From NCBI RefSeq assembly GCF_900182985.1, contig NZ_FXUY01000002.1, positions 979,001 through 1,043,000 on the forward strand: DNA of 64,000 nt, given 5' to 3'. Numbering within the stretch: position 1 is the stretch's first letter; every line of letters begins with the position of its first letter. The stretch is from Pseudomonas helmanticensis. Its GTDB lineage: Bacteria; Pseudomonadota; Gammaproteobacteria; Pseudomonadales; Pseudomonadaceae. A program made the position numbers and the translations under genes. This document shows positions 40,426 to 54,218 of the stretch, in pieces. The notes below the pieces were generated by a model. The model ran no database searches and was not told the DNA's origin. It worked only from the letters and a program-made list of their open reading frames with translations.

Positions 40426-41321
40426 TGCGCGCACTCCCGGCTGATCTACAGAATTCAGCTTAGCGGCCATCCCTATCGACGGCGCGCCAAGCGACAGGAC
40501 GGCAGCATACCTGCGAATGCCGCAGCCTTCACGGTCGCAGTGCCGAGATCTTGCGCTGTCGCTGCCCCGAGATGTGACATTTATGCACCACGCGCACCAC
40601 CACGGAACCAGCAGCGCCTGAAAGACCGAAGAAATGACCGAAATTGCTGCTCTCGTTCCATTTGCTGTGCCGCGCCAACTGTATGAATACTGAACATCTG
40701 TAAAATTTTTTGCACCAAAACCGTACAGCGCGACTACGCTCACTGCGTCAGGCATCCGCCGAATACTCACTGGCGGGGTGAACCGGTAACGTTTTTGGTT
40801 GTCACGCGCGATTTCCGGTGTGGCAACACCATCGCAAGAATCGCGTCAAGCCCTGATAAAAAGGGGCTTGGCGCCCAGTATTCATGCGGTTTTTACAGGC
40901 ACAGGCGGGTGTTCGAAAAAATAACCGCAAGAGAAACGCGGTTTGTGCACGCTTGTTGCATTCGTACCCATATGGACTATAAGCGCACCACTGGAAGTGG
41001 ATGCCTTAAGCCCCATAAGAACAGTGGCAGGGTTGCCCGATGGAGATTCAAGTGTTTTGCCAGGGACTCTTTTTTACCGATGCAAAAAGGCCCAGAAACA
41101 GCGATAAAGTTGTCAGTCCGGCTGCATTGGTACTGTGAATTTGCGACATCCACAACGCCGTTTGCGACACCGTCGTAAAGAAGCTGAAAGGTTGGATTAG
41201 CAAGTATCGCCAACATTGTCGGCGTGATATAAGTTTGCGCCGACACAAAAAGAAAGAGCCGCCCAGATAATAAAACAGGTGGGACGGCAGTACTCTTCTA
41301 AAACCAAAGGAGCAAATCACG
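40426..41321 (+). promoter_or_regulatory. Long upstream region of oprD
   Basis: About 900 bp without a credible gene. It contains a CAAGCCC/GGGCTTG hairpin (40847-40870). In the oprD leader, AAAAAGAA at 41247-41254 and AATAAAAC at about 41269-41276 resemble the AAnAAnAA target of Hfq/Crc. AAAGGAG at 41308-41314 is the ribosome site. No promoter was assigned with confidence. Confidence 0.4.
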
Positions 41322-42671
41322 ATGCGCGTGATGAAGTGGAGCATGATCGCACTGGCAGTTGCAGCAGCAGCCAGTACTCAGTTGGCTACGGCCGCTGCGT
41401 TTGTAAGTGACCAGTCAGAAGCCAAAGGTTTTGTTGACGACGCGAAACTCACCGAGACGTTGAAGAACTACTACTTCAACCGCGACAACAAGAACGGCGG
41501 CCGCGACCAGAAAGACTGGACCCAGGGTTTCCTTGGTAACTTCACCTCCGGTTACACCCAAGGTACTGTGGGTGTAGGTATCGATGCATACGGTTACCTG
41601 GCGTTGAAACTGGACGGTGGTGACGGTACTTCCGGTTCGGGCAACATGAGCCGCAGCGACACCGTCAACCCTAACAACGGCGCTCGCGACGTTAACGACA
41701 GCCAGGGCAAAGCCGGCGCTTCGATCAAGTTCCGCGTTTCCAAAACCGAGCTGAAATTCGGCGACATGCAGCCTAGCACTGCTCCAGTGTTCGCTGTCGG
41801 CGGCTCCCGCATCCTTCCGCAAACTGCCACTGGCTTCCAGTTGCAGAGCAGCGAAGTCAAAGACCTCGACCTCGAAGCCGGTCACTTCTACTCGGCGAGC
41901 AGCCAGGACAAAAACGCCAGTGATGGCGGCCTGTACGCGAACTACGCTGGCGTAGAATCGAAGACTATCGACTACTTCGGCGGCAAGTACGGCATCACCG
42001 AAAACCTGAGCGCATCGCTCTACGGCGCCAAGCTGGAAGACATCTGGAACCAGTACTACGCCAACGTGAACCTCACCACGCCTTTCAGTGGTGACACCTC
42101 GCTGAACACCGACTTCAACATCTACCGCACCACCGACACCGGTGACAAGCTGGCGGGTGAAATCAGCAACACTGCCTTCTCCCTGGCAACAGCGCTGTCG
42201 TTCCTGAAGGCACACACCTTCACCCTGGCCTTCCAGAAGGTCAACGGCGACACTCCGTTCGACTACATCGGTGTGGGCAAGAACAACCGTGGTGGCGACT
42301 CGATCTTCCTCGCCAACTCCATCCAGTACTCTGACTTCAACGGTCCTGGCGAGAAATCGGTTCAAGCCCGTTACGACCTGAAAATGGCTGAGTACGGCGT
42401 TCCAGGCCTGAGCTTCATGGTTCGTTACGTTAAAGGTTGGGACATCGACGGTACCAGCACTCCAGCTGGCAGCCCTTACACCGGCCTGTACGGTGAAGAT
42501 GGCAAACACCACGAAACCAACTTTGAAGCCAAGTACGTTGTTCAGACTGGCCCGGCTAAAGACCTGTCCTTCCGCATTCGTCAAGCCTGGCACACTGCCA
42601 ACGCTGACCAGGGCGAAGGCGACGTCAAAGAGTTCCGCCTGATCACCGAATACCCACTGAACATCTTGTAA
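41322..42671 (+). CDS. oprD: OprD-family outer-membrane porin
   Basis: Substrate-specific channel for basic amino acids and related small molecules. 449 residues: signal peptide of about 26 ending near ATAAAFV, then an 18-strand barrel pattern with the conserved FVDDAKLTETLKNYYFNRD and C-terminal EFRLITEYPLNIL. Its position next to the slyX/HIT genes matches P. aeruginosa oprD (PA0958), so the OccD1 group is likely, though loop residues that set specificity cannot be judged by eye. Confidence 0.9.
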   Translation: MRVMKWSMIALAVAAAASTQLATAAAFVSDQSEAKGFVDDAKLTETLKNYYFNRDNKNGGRDQKDWTQGFLGNFTSGYTQGTVGVGIDAYGYLALKLDGGDGTSGSGNMSRSDTVNPNNGARDVNDSQGKAGASIKFRVSKTELKFGDMQPSTAPVFAVGGSRILPQTATGFQLQSSEVKDLDLEAGHFYSASSQDKNASDGGLYANYAGVESKTIDYFGGKYGITENLSASLYGAKLEDIWNQYYANVNLTTPFSGDTSLNTDFNIYRTTDTGDKLAGEISNTAFSLATALSFLKAHTFTLAFQKVNGDTPFDYIGVGKNNRGGDSIFLANSIQYSDFNGPGEKSVQARYDLKMAEYGVPGLSFMVRYVKGWDIDGTSTPAGSPYTGLYGEDGKHHETNFEAKYVVQTGPAKDLSFRIRQAWHTANADQGEGDVKEFRLITEYPLNIL

Positions 42672-42696
42672 TTGTCAGTGGTTAGTTTCGAAGCAT

Positions 42697-42730
42697 AAAA
42701 AAAGGCCCATCTTGCGATGGGCCTTTTTTA
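42697..42730. terminator. Bidirectional terminator between oprD and mscS
   Basis: AAAGGCCCAT-CTTGCG-ATGGGCCTTT with flanking A and T runs. Confidence 0.93.
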
Positions 42731-42789
42731 TTGCCTGTCACTTCAGTTAATTGCCTGACCGAGAAGTCAGGCAATTAATTAGCAACCTA

Positions 42790-43632
42790 TCATTGTGTTG
42801 CCGATTCCTGCACCACGCGAATCACGCGTTGCGGAAAAGGAATATCAATGCCGGCAGTCTTTAAACGATCACGCGATTGTTCGTTAAACATGAACATCAC
42901 ATCCCAATAATCTGCGGTTTTAACCCACACACGCAGGGAAACAGTGATCGAACTGTCACCCAAAGTCGAAATGACCGCCTGGGGTGCCGGGTCCTGCAAT
43001 ACGCGATCATCCTTGGCCAGATCCAGCAGCACCTGACGGGCCTTCTGCAGATCAGCTTCGTAATCGACACCGACATCGAACACAACCTTGCGGGTTGGCT
43101 GACGGTTGGTGTTGGTGATGATGCCGTTCGACAGATTGCCGTTCGGCACGATGATGGTCTTGTTGTCGCCGGTACGCAGCACGGTGTGGAAAATCTGGAT
43201 GCTGTCGACCGTCCCCGAGACACCTTGCGCTTCGATCCAGTCACCGATACGGAACGGACGGAACAGCAGAATCAGCACGCCGCCAGCGAAGTTCGCCAGG
43301 CTGCCTTGCAACGCCAGACCGATGGCCAGACCGGCAGCACCGATGGCTGCCACAAACGAGGTGGTTTCAACACCGATCATCGACGCGACGCTGACAATCA
43401 GCAGCACCTTGAGAATGATGTTGGCCAGGCTGCTGATAAAACCTTGCAGCGCCAGATCGGCGTTGCGCAGGGCCAGCAGACCGCCGAGCTTTTGCGTGAC
43501 CTTGTTGATCAGCCACCAGCCGATGGCCAGGGTGATCACCGCCAGCAGCACGCGGCTGCCGTATTCCATGATCATCGGGATCCACGCCTGGGACGCCTTG
43601 ACCAGGTTGTCTACCTCAGCATTCAAATCCAT
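42790..43632 (-). CDS. Small-conductance mechanosensitive channel (MscS family)
   Basis: Releases solutes on osmotic downshock. 280 residues, MscS-sized: three helices at about 20-40, 60-85 and 92-115. The pore helix is VAAIGAAGLAIGLALQGSLANFAGG, split here as AIGAAGLAIGLALQ near 94-107, followed by the beta domain with FRIGDWIEAQGVSGTV. Stands alone. Confidence 0.93.
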   Translation of the reverse strand: MDLNAEVDNLVKASQAWIPMIMEYGSRVLLAVITLAIGWWLINKVTQKLGGLLALRNADLALQGFISSLANIILKVLLIVSVASMIGVETTSFVAAIGAAGLAIGLALQGSLANFAGGVLILLFRPFRIGDWIEAQGVSGTVDSIQIFHTVLRTGDNKTIIVPNGNLSNGIITNTNRQPTRKVVFDVGVDYEADLQKARQVLLDLAKDDRVLQDPAPQAVISTLGDSSITVSLRVWVKTADYWDVMFMFNEQSRDRLKTAGIDIPFPQRVIRVVQESATQ

Positions 43633-43678
43633 GTTCTATCTCCTGATTTCCGGCTTTCCGGGGTGTATTCAAAACAAA

Positions 43679-43770
43679 TGTGGGAGCGAGCCTGCTCGCG
43701 AAAGCGGTGGGTCATTCAGCCAATGAGTTGACTGACACATCGCTTTCGCGAGCAAGCTCGCTCCCACAGG
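43679..43770. repeat. REPIN, GTGGGAGCGAGCCTGCTCGCGAAAGCG family
   Basis: GTGGGAGCGAGCCTGCTCGC and inverted GCGAGCAAGCTCGCTCCCAC around a 40-bp loop. It lies between yajQ and mscS. Confidence 0.88.
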
Positions 43771-43784
43771 TCATCTGACCGAGC

Positions 43785-45328
<1,544 letters not shown>

Positions 45329-45373
45329 GCAGCGGCTACGCTGGCCACTTGTTCCTTTGCTGCGATAAACCTG

Positions 45374-47410
45374 ATGCCATTGCGCCAGCGCCTCGAAAAC
45401 CTGCCGGTCGGCCAGAAACTGCTGGCCGCCCTGCTGGTGTTGTTGACCACGGTTTTACTGGTCGCCAACCTGACTTTTATCAGCGCCGCCTACTACATCT
45501 CGCAGGAAAGCATGGCGCCACAAGCCTTGCAGACCATCGGCCGACTGATCGCCAACCCGAGTCTGGTCAGCGAAGCCCTGCAATCGCCGCAAAGTGCCGA
45601 ACGCCTGCTCAAGGAACTCGACAGTTATTCACCGCTGCGCGCCGCCGCCCTGTACGACGGCAAAGGCGAACGGCTGGCGCAGGTGCAGCGCGGCGACAAA
45701 CTCAAACTGCCGGAACGCTATCGGCATATCGAAGCCTGGCAACTGACCGAGTTTCGCAGCAACCAGTTGATCACCCTGCCCCGCCCCGGCACCGCGCCGG
45801 GACATTTGTTGCTGGTGGCCAGCAGCGAACTGCCGATGGCGTTCTACACCGGCACTCTGACTGCGAGCCTCGGCATCCTGATTTTCAGTGTGTTGCTGTG
45901 GCTGGTGATTGCCCGGCAGATCAAACGCCTGATCACCCGGCCGATCCATGAGCTGGAAGAACTCTCGCGCCAGGTGACCCGCGAAGAGAACTACGCCCTG
46001 CGCGCCTCGCGCGGCAACCACGACGAAATCGGCAGCCTCGCCGAGGCGTTCAACACCATGCTTTCGCGCATTGAAGCTCGCGAGCAGCAGCTCAAGCGCG
46101 CCCGCGATGACTCGCAGGCGGCTTACGATCAGGCACAAGGGCTGGCCGAGGAGACCCGCCACACCAACCGCAAGCTGGAACTCGAAGTCCAGGTGCGCAG
46201 CAAGATCGAGAAGAAACTCACCGGTTTCCAGAACTACCTCAACAGCATCATCGACTCGATGCCCTCGGCGCTGATCGCCCTCGACGAGCAACTCTACGTC
46301 ACCCAATGGAATCAGGAAGCCAGCGCGCTCTCCGGCACGCGCCTGGACGAAGCGCTGAACCAGCCGATCTTCCTCGCCTTCGAGCCGCTGAAGCCGTTTC
46401 TGCCGCAGCTCAAGCAGACCGTCGAACAGCACACCGTGGCGAAGATCGAGCGAGTGACGTGGTTCAAGGACGATGAGCCGAAGCATTACGCGCTGACGTT
46501 TTATCCACTGATGGGCGGTGCCGGGCGCGGCGTGGTGATCCGTATCGACGACATCACCCAGCGCCTGTCGCTGGAAGAAATGATGGTGCAGTCGGAGAAA
46601 ATGCTTTCGGTCGGCGGCCTCGCCGCCGGCATGGCCCACGAGATCAACAACCCGCTGGGCGCGATTCTGCATAACGTGCAGAACATTCGGCGGCGGCTGT
46701 CCGCCGAGCTGCCGAAGAACCTCGAAACCGCCGAGCAACTGGGCATTGAAATCGACACGGTCAACCGTTACCTGCAAGGCCGCGAAGTGCCGCAGTTGCT
46801 CGATGGCATTCAGCAGGCTGGCGCCCGGGCGGCGAAAATCGTCACGCACATGCTCAGTTTCAGTCGCCGCAGCACGCGCCAGATGGCCCCGTGCGATCTG
46901 CCGGCATTGATTGATCAAGCGGTCGATATTGCTGGCAACGACTTCGATCTGGCCATCGGCTTCGACTTCAAGGGACAGGCGATCGTCCGCCAGTTTGATC
47001 CGACACTTGGCCCGGTGCCGGGCACCGCCAACGAACTTGAGCAAGTGCTGCTCAATCTGCTGAAAAACGCTGCGCAGGCGATTCACCAGCGCGAGGACGA
47101 CAGTGAGCCGGGGCGGATCATCCTGCGGACCAAACTCAATCCGCCGTGGGCCGAGATTCAGGTTGAAGACAACGGCATCGGCATGAGCGAGAACGTGCGC
47201 AAACGCACCTTCGAGCCGTTCTTCACCACCAAGGAAATCGGTCAGGGCACCGGGCTGGGCTTGTCGGTTTCGTATTTCATCATTACCAATAATCACAAAG
47301 GCCAGATGGAAGTGCAGTCCGCGCCCGGCCAGGGCACCTGCTTCACCTTGCGCCTGCCCTTGACGCAGCCTGCCGCCATCGCCGCCGAAACCAATCAACT
47401 ACCGAGGTAA
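45374..47410 (+). CDS. Membrane sensor histidine kinase with PAS domain
   Basis: 678 residues: helix 1 at about 17-38, periplasmic sensor to about 155, helix 2 at about 155-180, HAMP to about 235, coiled linker, PAS at about 290-400, then HisKA with phospho-accepting His422 in GMAHEINNPLGA and a catalytic domain with LLNLLKNAAQAI, VEDNGIGM and GQGTGLGLS. No response regulator lies nearby, so it is an orphan in this window. It ends 4 bp before the adenosyltransferase gene. Ligand unknown. Confidence 0.9.
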   Translation: MPLRQRLENLPVGQKLLAALLVLLTTVLLVANLTFISAAYYISQESMAPQALQTIGRLIANPSLVSEALQSPQSAERLLKELDSYSPLRAAALYDGKGERLAQVQRGDKLKLPERYRHIEAWQLTEFRSNQLITLPRPGTAPGHLLLVASSELPMAFYTGTLTASLGILIFSVLLWLVIARQIKRLITRPIHELEELSRQVTREENYALRASRGNHDEIGSLAEAFNTMLSRIEAREQQLKRARDDSQAAYDQAQGLAEETRHTNRKLELEVQVRSKIEKKLTGFQNYLNSIIDSMPSALIALDEQLYVTQWNQEASALSGTRLDEALNQPIFLAFEPLKPFLPQLKQTVEQHTVAKIERVTWFKDDEPKHYALTFYPLMGGAGRGVVIRIDDITQRLSLEEMMVQSEKMLSVGGLAAGMAHEINNPLGAILHNVQNIRRRLSAELPKNLETAEQLGIEIDTVNRYLQGREVPQLLDGIQQAGARAAKIVTHMLSFSRRSTRQMAPCDLPALIDQAVDIAGNDFDLAIGFDFKGQAIVRQFDPTLGPVPGTANELEQVLLNLLKNAAQAIHQREDDSEPGRIILRTKLNPPWAEIQVEDNGIGMSENVRKRTFEPFFTTKEIGQGTGLGLSVSYFIITNNHKGQMEVQSAPGQGTCFTLRLPLTQPAAIAAETNQLPR

Positions 47411-47413
47411 CCC

Positions 47414-47989
47414 ATGGGCTTTCGCTTGTCGAAGATCTACACCCGCACCGGCGACAAAGGCGAAACCGGCCTGGGCGACGGCCGTCGCGTGCCAAAGGAT
47501 CACCCGCGCATCGAGGCGATTGGCGAGGTCGATACGCTGAACAGTCAGGTCGGCGTGCTGTTGGCCGGATTGATTGCCGAGCGAGAGGCGTTTCCGGGAC
47601 TGGATGAATTGATCGAGGTGCTGACGCCTTGTCAGCATCGGCTGTTCGATCTCGGTGGCGAGCTGGCGATGCCGGAGTATCAGGCGTTGAACGCGGCGGA
47701 AATCGAACGGCTGGAAGCAGCGATCGATGTCTGGAATGAAGAGCTGGGGCCGCTGGAGAATTTCATTTTGCCGGGTGGATCGATGCTGATTGCACAGGCG
47801 CATGTGTGTCGCAGCCTGGCGCGCAGTGCCGAGCGGCGCTGTCAGCATTTGAATGCGCTTGAGCCGCTGGCCGGGGTTGGCCTGGCGTACATCAATCGGT
47901 TGTCGGATTTGTTGTTTGTCGCGGCGCGGTTGATTGCGCGGCGGCAGGGGATTGCGGAGATTCTCTGGCAACCTGCTGCCAAGCCTTAG
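47414..47989 (+). CDS. Cob(I)alamin adenosyltransferase (PduO/MMAB type)
   Basis: Makes adenosylcobalamin from cob(I)alamin and ATP. 191 residues with the ATP site YTRTGDKGETGLGDG at 9-23 and the C-terminal ARSAERRCQHL and YINRLSDLLFVAAR segments of the PduO family. Start lies 4 bp after the histidine kinase stop, so the two are cotranscribed. Confidence 0.93.
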   Translation: MGFRLSKIYTRTGDKGETGLGDGRRVPKDHPRIEAIGEVDTLNSQVGVLLAGLIAEREAFPGLDELIEVLTPCQHRLFDLGGELAMPEYQALNAAEIERLEAAIDVWNEELGPLENFILPGGSMLIAQAHVCRSLARSAERRCQHLNALEPLAGVGLAYINRLSDLLFVAARLIARRQGIAEILWQPAAKP

Positions 47990-48010
47990 ATTTGCAGTGA
48001 TTTGAAGGAC

Positions 48011-48098
48011 GCCTTCGCGAGCAGGCTCACTCTTACAGTTGACCGCATTCCATCAGAAGAAACACGGTCCCTGTAGGAGTGAGCCTGCTCGCGATGAG
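48011..48098. repeat. REPIN, TAGGAGTGAGCCTGCTCGCGA family
   Basis: Inverted pair with the inner segment CAGTTGACCGCATTCCATCAG also found at 5348, its inverted half degraded here. Lies between convergent genes. Confidence 0.88.
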
Positions 48099-48109
48099 GC
48101 CAGCAGCCT

Positions 48110-49057
48110 TTACAGCGAATCAGGCCAGAACGCGCGAATCCCGGCTACACCTTGAGCGCCATGATTCCAGGCCTTCTCACACTCCGCCGGGCCAACCCCG
48201 CCCAACAGAAACACCGGTTTACTGAAGCCTTCAATCAACGTCCCGGCCTGCTCCCAGCCCAACGGCTGCGCATCCGGGTGCGTCAGGGTCGGCTGCACCG
48301 GCGACAGGGTTACAAAATCCACGCCCATCTGTTCCGCCAACGCCAATTCCTCAGCGTTGTGGCATGACGCCGCCAACCAGCGTTCCGCCGGCAACGGACG
48401 CCCCGCCGCTGCGTATTTACGCAACTGTGCAGAGGTGATGTGCCAACCAGCCGAAGGGAAATCGCCGAGCCACTCGAACGGCCCCTTGATCATCAGTTGC
48501 GCCTTGCCTGCGCACAGACCCGCAGCATCCACCGCCAGATCACGGTACTTGGGGTCGTAACCGTTCGGGGCGCGCAGCTGGATCAATTTGATCCCGCCAG
48601 CGATCGCCTTCTGGATACCGCGCAGCAACGCCGGGGTTTCCAGATCTTCCGGGGTGATCAGGTATTGCGCCGGCAAACGCGCGGCCGCCACGATCGGCTG
48701 ATTGGCTGCCGGGAACTCGTAGCTCACCAGTTCCTTCGCCGTGACCCAGGCCAATGGCTGACCTTCAGCACCGTGGGGTTCGCCGGTGAATGCCGAGACT
48801 TCCCAGACATCCAGCAACACCTGCTTGTCGGGGTAATCGTGACGCACCTTGATCAGCGGTCGGGCAGCACCAACGACGATGCCCAACTCTTCGTGCAGCT
48901 CGCGGGCCAGCGCGGTTTCGACTGACTCGTCAGCCTCGACCTTGCCACCGGGAAATTCCCACAAGCCGCCCTGATGCTGGGTATCGGCACGGCGGGCGAT
49001 GAGGATTTTGCCACTCTCGTCACGAATGACGGAAGCGGCGACGTGTACGCGTTTCAC
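48110..49057 (-). CDS. Nudix hydrolase fused to a thiamine-phosphate-synthase-like domain
   Basis: 315 residues. The first 130 are a MutT-type Nudix domain with GGKVEADESVETALARELHEELG spread over the 23-residue box (GX5EX7REXXEE pattern visible). The rest is a ThiE-like barrel with IKLIQLRAP near 190, GWHITSAQLRK and VDFVTLSPVQPT. Pseudomonads commonly have this fusion (PA4400). The Nudix part probably cleans damaged nucleotides such as 8-oxo-dGTP; the ThiE-like part has no proven activity. Overlaps the GST gene by 4 bp. Confidence 0.88.
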   Translation of the reverse strand: MKRVHVAASVIRDESGKILIARRADTQHQGGLWEFPGGKVEADESVETALARELHEELGIVVGAARPLIKVRHDYPDKQVLLDVWEVSAFTGEPHGAEGQPLAWVTAKELVSYEFPAANQPIVAAARLPAQYLITPEDLETPALLRGIQKAIAGGIKLIQLRAPNGYDPKYRDLAVDAAGLCAGKAQLMIKGPFEWLGDFPSAGWHITSAQLRKYAAAGRPLPAERWLAASCHNAEELALAEQMGVDFVTLSPVQPTLTHPDAQPLGWEQAGTLIEGFSKPVFLLGGVGPAECEKAWNHGAQGVAGIRAFWPDSL

Positions 49058-49686
49058 GGGTTCAACTCCTCAAGTCCGGCCTTCTGCCAGGCTTTGAAGG
49101 CCGGCCATTGGTAGACGGTTTCAACATAGGCTTGATCGGCGGCCGGCAGCTGTACCTGATAGGTGCGCAGGCGCACGGTGATCGGTGCGAAAAATGCGTC
49201 GGCCAGACTCACGCGACCAAACAGGTACGGCCCGGCTTCGGTGGCCGCAGCACGGCATTCGGCCCACAGCGTCAGCATGCGTTCGATATCGACCTTCACC
49301 TCCGGCGGCACCGGGCTAAGCGGCGCGTCGTGGCTGAGGTTGAACGGCATGTGATTTCGCATGGCGAAAAAGCCGCTGTGCATTTGTGCGCAGGCGGATC
49401 GCGCCTGGGCACGGGCGAAGATATCGCTCGGCCAGAGCTGCTCGGACGGAAATTGTTCGGCGAGGTATTCGGCGATGGCCAACGAGTCGGCAATGGTCCC
49501 GCGTGCGGTTTGCAGCAGCGGCACCTTGGCGGTCGGTGAATGTTTGAGCAAAAGCTCGCGGGTGTCGGGCTTGCCGAGCTTGATCAGTTCTTCCGTGTAG
49601 GGAGCACCGGTCAGTTCCACCGCCAGTGCCGCGCGCAGGGACCAGGAGGAAAGCAGTTTGTCGCCGATGATCAGGTGCAAGGACAT
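49054..49686 (-). CDS. Glutathione S-transferase family protein
   Basis: 210 residues: thioredoxin-like N-terminal half with the catalytic-type Ser in DKLLSSWSLRA and the cis-Pro segment AKVPLLQ, then the all-helical C-terminal half. Substrate unknown. In an operon with the Nudix fusion (4-bp overlap). Confidence 0.9.
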   Translation of the reverse strand: MSLHLIIGDKLLSSWSLRAALAVELTGAPYTEELIKLGKPDTRELLLKHSPTAKVPLLQTARGTIADSLAIAEYLAEQFPSEQLWPSDIFARAQARSACAQMHSGFFAMRNHMPFNLSHDAPLSPVPPEVKVDIERMLTLWAECRAAATEAGPYLFGRVSLADAFFAPITVRLRTYQVQLPAADQAYVETVYQWPAFKAWQKAGLEELNP

Positions 49687-49741
49687 GGTGTGGCGCCTTT
49701 TCGTCAGAGGAAAGCTTCAAAACTTGCTGTGTCTGAACCAT

Positions 49742-49815
49742 CGCTTTCGCGAGCAAGCCCGCTCCCACAGAAGATCTGTGGCAACTGTAGGAGTGAGCCT
49801 GCTCGCGAAGGCAGC
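49742..49815. repeat. Hybrid REPIN
   Basis: Left arm GCGAGCAAGCCCGCTCCCAC belongs to the subtype at 43679, and right arm GTAGGAGTGAGCCTGCTCGCG to the subtype at 3837. The two arms are thus from different subfamilies. Confidence 0.8.
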
Positions 49816-49834
49816 GACTCGGTCTCAGGTTAGA

Positions 49835-51052
49835 TCAAGTGCGGTATTCGGCGTTGATCTTCACATACTCATGCGACAGGTCGGTGGTCCAGATGGTTTC
49901 GCTGCAATCGCCGCGACCCAACTCGATACGGATGGTGATTTCTTCCTGCTGCATCACCGCCGAACCCTGCGCTTCAGTGTAGGTTGCCGCACGCGCGCCA
50001 CGGCTGGCGATGCACACGTCTCCGAGGAACACGTCGATCTTGCTCACGTCCAGATCCGGCACGCCGGCACGGCCGACGGCCGCGAGGATACGGCCCCAGT
50101 TCGGGTCGGAAGCAAACAGCGCAGTCTTGATCAACGGCGAGTGCGCCACGGTGTAGCCGACGTCCAGGCATTCCTGATGATTGCCGCCGCCATTCACTTC
50201 AACGGTGACGAACTTGGTTGCGCCTTCGCCGTCACGCACGATGGCCTGGGCGACATCCATGCACACTTCAAACACCGCCTGCTTCAGTTTGGCGAACAAC
50301 TCGCCTTCAGCGCGGGTGATTTGCGGCAATGCAGCCTTGCCGGTGGCAATCAGCATGCAGCAGTCGTTGGTCGAGGTGTCGCCGTCGATGGTGATGCGGT
50401 TGAACGACTTGTTGGCGCCGTCGAGCATCAAGTTTTGCAGCACGTCGCGGGAGACTTTGGCGTCAGTGGCAATGTAACCGAGCATGGTCGCCATGTTCGG
50501 GCGGATCATGCCCGCGCCTTTGCTGATGCCGGTCACGGTGATGGTCACGCCGTCATGCTCGAACTGGCGGCTGGCGCCCTTCGGCAAGGTGTCGGTGGTC
50601 ATGATCCCGGTGGCGGCCGCTGCCCAGTTGTTTTCCGAGAGGTCGTCCAGCGCGGCTTGCAGCGCGCCTTCGATCTTCTCGACCGGCAGTGGCTCGCCGA
50701 TCACACCGGTGGAGTACGGCAGAATCTGCTCGGCAGCAACGCCGGTCAGCTCAGCCAGTTTCGCCGTGGTGCGCTCAGCGGCGGCCAGACCCGGCTCGCC
50801 GGTGCCGGCATTGGCGTTACCGGTGTTGGTCAGCAGGTAACGCACAGCGTTCTGCACGCGCTTCTTGGCCAGAATCACCGGTGCTGCACAAAAGGCGTTC
50901 AACGTGAACACGCCCGCCACGGTCGAACCTTCGGCGCAGCGCATCACCACGACATCTTTGCGCCCAGGACGCTTGATGCCGGCCGAGGCGATACCGAGTT
51001 CAAAACCGGCAACCGGGTGCAACGTTGGCAAAGGACCAAGACCAACAGCCAT
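49835..51052 (-). CDS. argJ: Glutamate N-acetyltransferase/amino-acid acetyltransferase ArgJ
   Basis: Recycles the acetyl group between N-acetylornithine and glutamate in arginine synthesis. 405 residues, self-cleaving: the conserved Thr lies in [13 protein letters not shown]. Neighbours secA and GST match P. aeruginosa (PA4402 region). The window thus holds both arginine synthesis and breakdown genes, unlinked. Confidence 0.96.
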   Translation of the reverse strand: MAVGLGPLPTLHPVAGFELGIASAGIKRPGRKDVVVMRCAEGSTVAGVFTLNAFCAAPVILAKKRVQNAVRYLLTNTGNANAGTGEPGLAAAERTTAKLAELTGVAAEQILPYSTGVIGEPLPVEKIEGALQAALDDLSENNWAAAATGIMTTDTLPKGASRQFEHDGVTITVTGISKGAGMIRPNMATMLGYIATDAKVSRDVLQNLMLDGANKSFNRITIDGDTSTNDCCMLIATGKAALPQITRAEGELFAKLKQAVFEVCMDVAQAIVRDGEGATKFVTVEVNGGGNHQECLDVGYTVAHSPLIKTALFASDPNWGRILAAVGRAGVPDLDVSKIDVFLGDVCIASRGARAATYTEAQGSAVMQQEEITIRIELGRGDCSETIWTTDLSHEYVKINAEYRT

Positions 51053-51114
51053 GAATGCGCTCCTTACTCAATGATGTCAGCACCGCCGCTCGCAGCGACG
51101 GTGGTTTAAATGGC

Positions 51115-51147
51115 AAAACGCCGCGACGGCAGGAGCCGGTCGCGGCG
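51115..51147 (-). terminator. Terminator of secA
   Basis: CGCCGCGAC and GTCGCGGCG pair around an inner GGC/GCC, followed on the minus strand by TTTTGCCATTT. It lies about 28 bp after the secA stop and before argJ. Confidence 0.88.
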
Positions 51148-51174
51148 CGGGTATTTCAGCGATTGAAACGGGTT

Positions 51175-53910
<2,736 letters not shown>

Positions 53911-54218
53911 ATCGGCAGGATCTTCCACACTAAAGGGATGGAGGGCGGCCCCGTGAGCGTCGCCCGTGCAGCCCTCATGGCCGCATGCGAACGAGCATTC
54001 TACCCGGAAACGGAAGTGAGGAAAGTGGCGATATTCCACGATGCTGGCACTGCGCTTTGACGGGGCTCACTTAAAATAGGGGCGTTTTGCTCAACTTCAA
54101 GTCATACAAGGCAGAAGTTAGTCGTTGATTTAATGGGTAAAGCGGGGGCAAAAGCAATGGGCGAGTGAGTTTGGCCTTTCTGCTACCATGGCGATTCTGT
54201 TACTTCAGGTGTTCGATC

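Noticed and set aside
40426..40770. Longer HIT protein reading back to 40770
   Set aside because: The added residues are Trp/Cys/Arg-rich without conservation, while a GTG with a good ribosome site lies at the start of the conserved part.
40795..41178. A 127-codon open frame upstream of oprD
   Set aside because: Cys- and Arg-rich composition without a ribosome site or recognisable motif; looks like chance.
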